Assembly (NCBI GenBank): GCA_964486215.1 | Contig: CAZALI010000007.1 | Coordinates: 1-49,705, forward strand | Source: RUG343 sp964486215 | GTDB taxonomy: Bacteria; Bacillota_I; Bacilli_A; RF39; UBA660 | DNA length: 49,705 bases | Reading direction: 5' to 3' | Shown: positions 43,539 through 49,705 of the stretch, one piece after another | How positions within the stretch are numbered: the stretch's first letter is position 1 | Layout: each line of letters opens with the position of its first letter | The notes under the pieces: model-generated | Database searches by the model: none | Told to the model about the DNA's origin: nothing | Seen by the model: only the letters and a program-made list of their open reading frames with translations | Translations under genes and position numbers: made by a program

Positions 43539-44651
43539 GTTGTTTACTTCACTTAGGAATAAATTATCTGTCATACCAGAAATAAAGTCAATCACTTTTC
43601 TTTTATCACTAGTATTTTCAAGATAATTAGATGATTGTTTAGATAAAAATATTTTATTTATGAGAGAATTTTTATCATTAATATCATTTAAATATTTATT
43701 AAACAAATCATTCATTCCTTTTTCATATTTTTTATAATCAGCAGTTGACATACTCTTTTTATAAATGTTTTCCATATTAAACTTTTTTAATGAAAGTAAT
43801 GCATTGAATACTTTGGGGCTTAGTTTAATATATGGCTTGTCTATACTATTTTCAATAATATCCATAATTATTTTATTTATAATTTTACTGTTAGTAGTAC
43901 CAAGAACTGATGTTATTTCTTTAGGAATATCTTCTTTTTTTATTAAACCTACTCTAATTGCATCTTCAACATCTCTTCCAACGTAGGCAATAATATCACT
44001 TATTCTGACAACACATCCTTCTAAAGTCATAGCTGAATAACTTTTTGATTTTTTTAAATCTTTATAAGCATTATTATAAATATCTAAAAATTCTTCTTTA
44101 GTTTTAGGTTGTGGCTTATATATATTTTTTAATATTTCTCCATTATGAGTTAATACTCCATCTAGGACTTGTAATGACAAATTTAAACCTTGACCATTTT
44201 TTTCTACGCACATTAAATCTCTTACACTTTGAACATTATGAGCAAAGTATTCACCTAATTCACGTTTTGAAATATCATTTAATATGCGTTCACCAACATG
44301 TCCTAATGGAGTATGACCTATATCATGTCCTAAAGCAATAGCTTCTATTAAATCTTCATTTAAATTTAAAGCTCTACCTATTGTTCTAGCAATTTTACTT
44401 ACAAATTGAACATGTATCATTCTATGAGATATATGATCGTTGTTTTGATAAGCAAAAACTTGAGTTTTATTTTGGTAACGTATAAAACTAAGTGAATAGA
44501 TTATACGATCTATATCATGATAGAAATTTGGCCTAATATCGTCTTCATCTTCTTCATAATATCTTTGTGATTCTTCAGACAAAGTTGCATATTTACTCAA
44601 ATTTCTTTCTTTGTTTAAAAAATTATTTTTAACTTCTTCTAAATAATCCAT
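43524..44651 (-). CDS. HD-domain dGTPase-like triphosphohydrolase
   Basis: 375 residues. The HD metal-site residues are clear: HISHRMIHVQFVSKIAR, then LGHDIGHTPLGHVGE, then a distant Asp in VRISDIIAYVGRDVEDA. This is the layout of deoxynucleoside triphosphate triphosphohydrolases (Dgt family), which split dNTPs into nucleoside and triphosphate and so control dNTP pools. The substrate is not readable from the sequence. It follows trhP2 by 8 bp with GGAGGAG upstream, so it is in the same transcription unit. Confidence 0.85.
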   Translation of the reverse strand: MDYLEEVKNNFLNKERNLSKYATLSEESQRYYEEDEDDIRPNFYHDIDRIIYSLSFIRYQNKTQVFAYQNNDHISHRMIHVQFVSKIARTIGRALNLNEDLIEAIALGHDIGHTPLGHVGERILNDISKRELGEYFAHNVQSVRDLMCVEKNGQGLNLSLQVLDGVLTHNGEILKNIYKPQPKTKEEFLDIYNNAYKDLKKSKSYSAMTLEGCVVRISDIIAYVGRDVEDAIRVGLIKKEDIPKEITSVLGTTNSKIINKIIMDIIENSIDKPYIKLSPKVFNALLSLKKFNMENIYKKSMSTADYKKYEKGMNDLFNKYLNDINDKNSLINKIFLSKQSSNYLENTSDKRKVIDFISGMTDNLFLSEVNNLPKS

Positions 44652-44659
44652 AACTCCTC

Positions 44660-45844
44660 CTAATCTATTATTCTAATCATAGTATACTCTGGTAGAGATT
44701 TTTTAAATGGTAATTTTATTATCTCTTCTGGATGTCTAGCTATATCTAAACTATTCATATCTTCATCGTACATTTCTTTTATTTCATAATTGAATATATC
44801 TCCACTAGGCGTGAATATTTCTACTTTGTCACCTAATTTAAAATAGTTTCTACAAACAGTAATTAAACATTTATTATCTTTATCATAATCAGTTACTAAA
44901 GCAAGATAATCTTGATTAGATATTTCTTGTCTGCCTGTGTAATACTGGTCGGTATAATCTGCTTCATGCATAAAGTAATGTGATGACGTTTCTCTATTAG
45001 CTACTCTATTTAATGTTTCTTCGTACATAGACATTTTTTCTTTAGTTAAAGTATTAGCATATATTTCATCTATAATCTTACGATAAGTACCAATTACCGT
45101 AGCAAGATAATAGATAGATCTCATTCTTCCTTCTACTTTTAGTGATGACACACCTATATCAATTAAATCTTTAATATATGTAGACATGTTTAAATCTTTA
45201 GTAGCAAAAGTAAAGTCTTTATCTCCTCCGCTTACTTCAAAAGCAAAACGGCATACTTGAGCGCATCCTCCTCTATTGGCATCTCTATTAGTAACATAAT
45301 TAGATAAAGCACATCTGCCACTAAAGCAAGTACACATAGCTCCATGTATGAATACTTCTATATCTACTTTAGATTTATCTACTATTTCTTTTATTTCATC
45401 TTTAGATAATTCTCTAGCTAAAATAACACGATCTATACCTTGCTTGGTAAAGAAATCTACTGTTTCATAATTAGTAGTGGAAGCTTGTGTTGATAAATGT
45501 ACTTCAATGTCTTTATAATTATCTTTTATATAGCTAATGATATATGGATCACTTACTATGAAAGCATCTATTCCACAAGAAGCTACATCTCTAATATAAT
45601 CTTTTAATTCTTTAGTATCTTCGTTATGAAAAATCATATTGAGAGTTAAATATACTCTTTTACCTAGTTTATGAGCAAACTCACAGCCTTCTTTTATTTC
45701 ATCTAAATCAAAATTAGTCGCATTAGCTCTTAATGAATATTTTGAACCACCTATATATACAGCATCTGCTCCATATAAAAGTGTAACTTTTAATCTTTCT
45801 AAATCTCCTGCAGGAGATAATAATTCTATTTTTTTATTTTTCAT
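44660..45844 (-). CDS. trhP2: U32 family tRNA hydroxylation protein TrhP2 (YrrO-like)
   Basis: 394 residues. The U32 core begins IELLSPAGDLERLKV, has EVHLSTQAST, and the metal-binding cysteines C171, C178, C194 and C198 in CTCFSGRC...RGGCAQVC. In B. subtilis the YrrO homologue, with YrrN, hydroxylates uridine-34 of some tRNAs to 5-hydroxyuridine. Its partner trhP1 lies immediately upstream and overlaps by 11 bp, and trmR is at the window's right edge, so the whole pathway is present. Confidence 0.9.
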   Translation of the reverse strand: MKNKKIELLSPAGDLERLKVTLLYGADAVYIGGSKYSLRANATNFDLDEIKEGCEFAHKLGKRVYLTLNMIFHNEDTKELKDYIRDVASCGIDAFIVSDPYIISYIKDNYKDIEVHLSTQASTTNYETVDFFTKQGIDRVILARELSKDEIKEIVDKSKVDIEVFIHGAMCTCFSGRCALSNYVTNRDANRGGCAQVCRFAFEVSGGDKDFTFATKDLNMSTYIKDLIDIGVSSLKVEGRMRSIYYLATVIGTYRKIIDEIYANTLTKEKMSMYEETLNRVANRETSSHYFMHEADYTDQYYTGRQEISNQDYLALVTDYDKDNKCLITVCRNYFKLGDKVEIFTPSGDIFNYEIKEMYDEDMNSLDIARHPEEIIKLPFKKSLPEYTMIRIID

Positions 45845-46691
45845 TTTTCTTCACCTGATATACAGTTTTCTTAAAAAAGAAATTTGTATTATCTCCTAAC
45901 TTTTTATATTTAGTAATATATGATATATCATTACATTCATTATCAATATACTTTTTAGTATCAGTTACTAATTCATCAAAATTTTTAATACCAAATTCTC
46001 TCAATATTATATATGGGCAACGATTCTTATATAAAGCATTTATTATACTAGTTCCATTCATAATACTCTTGTCATAGAAACTAGTACCATCTTTTGTTTC
46101 AGTTACTAAATATTTATTATTAGTAACTTTTTCTGTTATATCTAGATGCTTCTTAGATTTTTTGTCCATAGATTTATAATAATTAGTCAATAATCTTCTT
46201 CTTGAAAAAGCCATAGTAGGCATTGAGACTACTTCTACCATAGAAGTTATTTTAGATTTATCTATTATTTCAAGTATTTCATTTAAAGTTATTTCTTTAC
46301 CTAGTAAAGCATATTCTACGCCCATAGAATAATAGTAATCACATGTTAAGTAATTATTTACCATATGAGTTTGGTCCCATACTAGAGGTGTTTTTAACTT
46401 TAATTTGTCTTTTAAATTAAGAACAGCTAAATCATAAAAAAATATACCGTTTATATTTAATTTATCTAGTTCTTTTAGATTCTTTTCTAAAGTAATTAAT
46501 TCATTATCAAAGATATTTTTATTTACTTTAACAAAAATTTCTATATTTGGATTATCTTCTCTAATAGTTTTTATTTCTTTGATGGAGTAATATTTAGTAC
46601 TTTGAACAGAATAATCTTTTAAAGCTAATATTAAACCATCAATGTCAGTATAATTATCACGTTTATTATCATATTCTACTAATATTTTCAT
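45834..46691 (-). CDS. trhP1: U32-like tRNA hydroxylation partner TrhP1 (YrrN-like)
   Basis: 285 residues. A U32-type TIM-barrel core (LVWDQTHMVNNYLTCDYYYS, ALLGKEITLNEI, VEVVSMPTMAFSRRRLL) without the cysteine cluster of TrhP2. This matches B. subtilis YrrN, a shorter companion of YrrO. The overlap with trhP2 suggests co-translation and a complex. It is preceded by AGGAGG. Upstream a terminator separates it from the NlpC/P60 genes. Confidence 0.85.
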   Translation of the reverse strand: MKILVEYDNKRDNYTDIDGLILALKDYSVQSTKYYSIKEIKTIREDNPNIEIFVKVNKNIFDNELITLEKNLKELDKLNINGIFFYDLAVLNLKDKLKLKTPLVWDQTHMVNNYLTCDYYYSMGVEYALLGKEITLNEILEIIDKSKITSMVEVVSMPTMAFSRRRLLTNYYKSMDKKSKKHLDITEKVTNNKYLVTETKDGTSFYDKSIMNGTSIINALYKNRCPYIILREFGIKNFDELVTDTKKYIDNECNDISYITKYKKLGDNTNFFFKKTVYQVKKNEK

Positions 46692-46733
46692 ATTACTCCT
46701 CCTAATTCCGCATATATTATATTATTAAAATAC

Positions 46734-46760
46734 AAAAAAATAAAGCATTTAGCTTTATTT
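46734..46760 (-). terminator. Terminator after the NlpC/P60 genes
   Basis: AAATAAAGC (46738-46746) / GCTTTATTT (46752-46760), followed by T7 on the minus strand. It overlaps the stop codon of the gene at 46755. Confidence 0.8.
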
Positions 46761-47624
46761 TAGATGTTTGTATCGATAAATTCCTTCTATATTACGATAG
46801 GCATAAGTAGGACTTGTTTTTATACCTGTTTGAACATTAGATGCATGAACTATCTCCTTGCCATTACCAGTTAACATAGCATAATGACCTGGATAGTGAA
46901 CAATATCACCTGGTTTAATATTATTGGCACTTACTCTTACAAAGTTAGAACCATAATTACTAGTCCATCCTGGAAGAGAGGCTCTTGATATCTTGTGCCC
47001 TGATTTACTAAAATGATTTAATACGTAGACAACAAAGCCACTACAATCAGCACATGAATGAGGATCATTTCCACCCCAACAATATCTATTTCCAACAAAT
47101 GATTTAGCATATTTTACAACATCAGTAGATCCTCTACCTGCTGAACCGCTGCCAGAGTCAGAACCAGATCCTGAACCAGATCCTGAGTCATCATCTTTTG
47201 GAGGAGTTCCTAGTTCATACTTAGTATTTTTAATTATTAATTGAGCTTTACCACCAGTTTGAATATATGATCCTCCTATAAAGATGTTTTTAGCATTCTT
47301 TTCACTAGCTGCGATACATTTATTAATATCAAAATTATCTTTACCAGTACCAGCATTTATAGCATTTATAGTTACTGTTAAAACAGCTGGAAGTAAGAAA
47401 ACAATTACAGCAGCTATAAATTTATTAATTAATGATTTTAGCAATTTTTTATCATCTGGAAACATCATCATTTTAGACATTTGGAACATTGCCATGGCAA
47501 TAAGAGTGATAGGTACTAATATCTGTAGTACATCTATAGCTTGTTTTATGATAATTATAAAACTAGATATTTCATATTCAGAACAACATGTACCTAGTGT
47601 TTCATTACAACTTAAAATATTCAT
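46755..47624 (-). CDS. VirB2-like two-helix module fused to NlpC/P60 wall hydrolase (copy 1)
   Basis: 289 residues. The N-terminus has a short Cys motif (CNETLGTCC) and two hydrophobic helices (about 22-48 and 68-90) joined by KMMMFPDDKKLLKSL. That arrangement matches the VirB2-like proteins at 28.1-29.0 kb. A Ser/Gly linker (about 146-163) leads to the NlpC/P60 domain, with catalytic Cys192 (CADCSGF), His245 (GHYAMLTGNG) and His258. NlpC/P60 enzymes cut peptide stems of peptidoglycan. The gene follows copy 2 by 19 bp. Confidence 0.85.
   Translation of the reverse strand: MNILSCNETLGTCCSEYEISSFIIIIKQAIDVLQILVPITLIAMAMFQMSKMMMFPDDKKLLKSLINKFIAAVIVFLLPAVLTVTINAINAGTGKDNFDINKCIAASEKNAKNIFIGGSYIQTGGKAQLIIKNTKYELGTPPKDDDSGSGSGSGSDSGSGSAGRGSTDVVKYAKSFVGNRYCWGGNDPHSCADCSGFVVYVLNHFSKSGHKISRASLPGWTSNYGSNFVRVSANNIKPGDIVHYPGHYAMLTGNGKEIVHASNVQTGIKTSPTYAYRNIEGIYRYKHLK
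47395..47500 (-). repeat. Duplicated two-helix segment, partner at 48264-48368
   Basis: The nucleotide sequence coding for the loop and second helix of the two hydrolases is closely similar over about 106 bases (47401 aligns with 48269), for example acaattacagcagc and catcatct/gtcatctg-type stretches. It marks a tandem gene duplication. Confidence 0.65.
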
Positions 47625-47643
47625 CTTATCACCTACTTTTATT

Positions 47644-48492
47644 CTATTTTTTTAAATATTTAAATCTGTAGATACCTTCTACACCGCTTTTACTATAATG
47701 TTTTGTTATTATTATACCTTTTTTAGGATTGGCAGCGTGTATTATCTCATCACCATTACCTGTGAACATAGCTACGTGGTGTGATCCACCTGCATGAGTA
47801 TAAGTAACTATATCACCTGCTTGAATATCATTTTTTGATACTGGTGTGTATAATTCCGGATGTGGTTGAGAAGGCATTGGCATATACGGAGTTACTTTGT
47901 GATGTTTAGGATCTGTATTAAACTTATTTAGCAAATACATGACAAAGCCTACACAGTCAGCACATTTGTGAGGATCTTTTCCTGTTTTGCAATACTTTCC
48001 ACCTACAAACTGTTTGGCATATTCAATAATTTTGCTTTTACCGTCAGTACTTGTATTGCTATTGCCATTGCCAGATGGTGCTTCTCCAGTCTCATAATGC
48101 TGAGTTTGTAACAATAATGTTGGCTTACCACCAGTATCTTTGTATGAACCCCCAAATACACTATCATTACTGTTTCTAGCTTCATTTAAACATTCAATAG
48201 CATCAAATGTAGTACTACCTTCAGACACAATGTTTAGTGTTACAGATACAACTATTGGCAATAAGAAGACAATTACAGCAGCAATAAATTTATTATATAG
48301 TGACTTTAATTGCTTTTTGTCATCTGGGAATATTACCATTTTAGACATCTGAAACATTGCCATTGCGAGTAAAAGAATTGGTACTAATATCTGCAATACA
48401 TCCAGAGCTTGAGTTATTACTTTAAGTAGAGGTAATATCGTTTTATCATTACAACAGGTACCTAAAGCTTCATTACATTTTAAGATAAACAT
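47644..48492 (-). CDS. VirB2-like two-helix module fused to NlpC/P60 wall hydrolase (copy 2)
   Basis: 282 residues, a tandem paralogue of the gene at 46755. The N-terminal Cys motif (CNEALGTCC) and helices with IFPDDKKQLKSLYNKF are nearly the same; the linker is shorter. The hydrolase domain has Cys180 (CADCVGF), His239 (SHHVAMFTGNG) and His252, and an inserted, Pro-rich loop (TPYMPMPSQPHP). The differing loop suggests the two copies cut different substrates or face different partners. It follows the RsiV-like gene by 2 bp, with GAGGAG at the start. Confidence 0.85.
   Translation of the reverse strand: MFILKCNEALGTCCNDKTILPLLKVITQALDVLQILVPILLLAMAMFQMSKMVIFPDDKKQLKSLYNKFIAAVIVFLLPIVVSVTLNIVSEGSTTFDAIECLNEARNSNDSVFGGSYKDTGGKPTLLLQTQHYETGEAPSGNGNSNTSTDGKSKIIEYAKQFVGGKYCKTGKDPHKCADCVGFVMYLLNKFNTDPKHHKVTPYMPMPSQPHPELYTPVSKNDIQAGDIVTYTHAGGSHHVAMFTGNGDEIIHAANPKKGIIITKHYSKSGVEGIYRFKYLKK
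48264..48368 (-). repeat. Duplicated two-helix segment, partner at 47395-47500
   Basis: Second copy of the imperfect direct repeat described for 47395-47500, offset by 868 bases. Confidence 0.65.
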
Positions 48493-48494
48493 AA

Positions 48495-49253
48495 TTACTC
48501 CTCTGGAGCCTCAGCTAAGTACATTTTAAAGTCTTTATCTTTAAAGTATTCTTCTTCACCATAAATAGTATAAGCATCAAATGGTACATAGGCATATAAA
48601 TTACCTTTTTCTACATAGTAAGCATACTTATCATAATTACCACGTAAATCTAAGTAACAAGCAAAATTACATTCTTGTTTTACAATGTAGCCTTCTTTTA
48701 CTTCTTTAATATAATGTTGTTGAAATTTAGCTTGAATTTTTTTATTAACATCTTCCATGCTTAAATTGTAGTAGTTTAATAATTGTTTATCTAATATGAC
48801 TCCTTTTGTCTTTAAATTTATATTATATGAAACAAATTCAAGTATTGGTACATCATCTGTATCATGTAAAATACTAATAATTACTGATAGTATGATACCA
48901 CTTGTATTATATTTATAATTTATAGTAGCATTAGATTTACCACGATATTTATTTGTTATATTTTGAATATTCATATTTACTTTAGAAAAGTTTTTAATAT
49001 TTATATATGGTATCCTTTGATCTTCTGTAGAATAGTTGGCTGTATATACTAAATTCTCATATCTATTTTCTTTTATATTATCATAAGTATCAGTCTTAGT
49101 TATTTTAGATAATCCATATATAATTAATGCAAAAATTAGTATAGCAGAAACTACCATACCTATTCTTAAATACATTGCATTCTTAGATTCATTATCAACT
49201 TCTTTATTAGCTTTTGGTTTATAATCATCATATACTTTAAAATTATTAAACAT
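48495..49253 (-). CDS. Single-pass membrane protein with RsiV/DUF3298-like exported domain
   Basis: 252 residues. Cytoplasmic N-terminus with acidic/basic residues, one membrane helix (about 30-50), and an exported domain that begins QRIPYINIKNFSKVNMNIQNI and includes VPILEFVSYNINLKTKGVI. This order recalls the DUF3298/RsiV family, whose ectodomain binds lysozyme in Bacillus, but no anti-sigma motif is seen, so the match is tentative. It sits 11 bp after trmR and 2 bp before a wall-hydrolase gene. Wall or lysozyme sensing is an attractive but unproven idea. Confidence 0.6.
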   Translation of the reverse strand: MFNNFKVYDDYKPKANKEVDNESKNAMYLRIGMVVSAILIFALIIYGLSKITKTDTYDNIKENRYENLVYTANYSTEDQRIPYINIKNFSKVNMNIQNITNKYRGKSNATINYKYNTSGIILSVIISILHDTDDVPILEFVSYNINLKTKGVILDKQLLNYYNLSMEDVNKKIQAKFQQHYIKEVKEGYIVKQECNFACYLDLRGNYDKYAYYVEKGNLYAYVPFDAYTIYGEEEYFKDKDFKMYLAEAPEE

Positions 49254-49264
49254 ATACTACTCTC

Positions 49265-49705
49265 CTATTTATTCTCTACAAATTCTTTTTTTCTAGAAAT
49301 AGCTAATCCATCTCCTGCATCAGAAAACTCTGTTACATACTTTGGATTGTTTTCTAAGAATTCATGATAAGCTTTTACTTTTCTTACTAATCCTCTTAAA
49401 TTACGACTAGATATTTCACTTTCATCTTTATCTACTAAACCATGAAAATTCATATTATCTGTAATAATAGTACCATCATTAGTTAAATTTAATTCATATT
49501 TTTGGAATAAATCAGTATTCTTAGACTTAGCTGCGTCAATAAAGATTAAATCATACTTGTCTTCAAGTGATGTATTCAGTGCATCATTAAATATAAGAGT
49601 TATTTTATCTTCTAATTCCATTTTCTTTATATTTTTTATAGCTTCTAAGTATCTTCCTTCATCTTTTTCTATAGTAGTAATGTGAATATCTTCTTTAGAT
49701 ATAGC
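49265..49705 (-). CDS. trmR: tRNA 5-hydroxyuridine methyltransferase TrmR (YrrM-like), 5' end outside window
   Basis: The reading frame is open through position 49705, so the gene is cut by the window edge; about 146 C-terminal residues are seen. The first part reads ITTIEKDEGRYLEAIKN (SAM-binding motif with acidic Glu), then LEDKYDLIFIDAAK and NGTIITDN-like TIITDNMNFHG and the end GDGLAISRKKE. This is the class I O-methyltransferase pattern of TrmR, which methylates 5-hydroxyuridine to 5-methoxyuridine in tRNA. The neighbouring trhP1 and trhP2 make that hydroxyuridine. A methyltransferase of another type cannot be excluded from the fragment. Confidence 0.82.
   Translation of the reverse strand, partial: AISKEDIHITTIEKDEGRYLEAIKNIKKMELEDKITLIFNDALNTSLEDKYDLIFIDAAKSKNTDLFQKYELNLTNDGTIITDNMNFHGLVDKDESEISSRNLRGLVRKVKAYHEFLENNPKYVTEFSDAGDGLAISRKKEFVENK

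Overview
This is a strongly AT-rich bacterial chromosome segment that reads in the standard code: TGA is used as a stop (for example at the end of the gene stopping at 25130), and Shine-Dalgarno sequences of the GGAGG/GGTGAT type are plentiful. YutD, DUF1292, RmuC, a TrhP1/TrhP2/TrmR set, a class-B-like sortase and PrgI-type secretion genes all point to a Bacillota lineage. My inference is an uncultured gut-type Bacilli (RF39/Erysipelotrichia-like) rather than a true Mycoplasma, because wall hydrolases and a sortase are present and TGA is not Trp. Almost everything is on the minus strand; the only plus-strand genes I support are an Nfu-type scaffold gene and trpS.

Layout. 1-220: tRNA-Tyr (cut by the window edge), tRNA-Thr and tRNA-Val behind one consensus promoter. 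290-16515: ordinary housekeeping genes (S1-domain protein, Nfu scaffold, an acidic coiled-coil protein, DUF1292, YutD, TrmL, a thioredoxin-like membrane protein, a long U32 protein, rubrerythrin, Lon, trigger factor, TrpRS, RmuC) mixed with several unrecognised genes. 16582-42790: a 26-kb, one-direction locus that combines a PrgI-type type IV secretion apparatus (VirD4, split VirB4, PrgI/VirB3, VirB6-like and two VirB2-like proteins, and a SpoIID+C39 wall hydrolase) with a Tad/Flp pilus machine (CpaB, CpaF, TadB, TadC, TadZ, TadE-like proteins and a 55-residue candidate major pilin). It also encodes a sortase, a 1,110-residue Cys-rich surface protein and large single-pass ectodomain proteins. 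42906-49705: greA, an HD-family dNTPase, trhP2, trhP1 and trmR, the Bacillus yrrM-yrrN-yrrO...greA neighbourhood, here split by two tandem pilin-like/NlpC-P60 fusion genes and an RsiV-like gene.

How it may work together (inference). The Tad ATPase and TadB/TadC platform would assemble the small pilin. VirB4/VirD4/VirB6/PrgI would form a second, conjugation-like export channel, and the SpoIID/C39 and NlpC/P60 proteins would open the peptidoglycan. No relaxase, integrase, transposase or att site is visible, so this looks like a fixed chromosomal envelope system rather than an intact conjugative element. A VirB2-like two-helix module recurs in four proteins and is fused to NlpC/P60 in two of them. 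A C-terminal RPVIT...SGKGT...PYxI motif occurs in proteins at both ends of the locus, which ties the two halves together. I consider this composite machine the most interesting content of the window.
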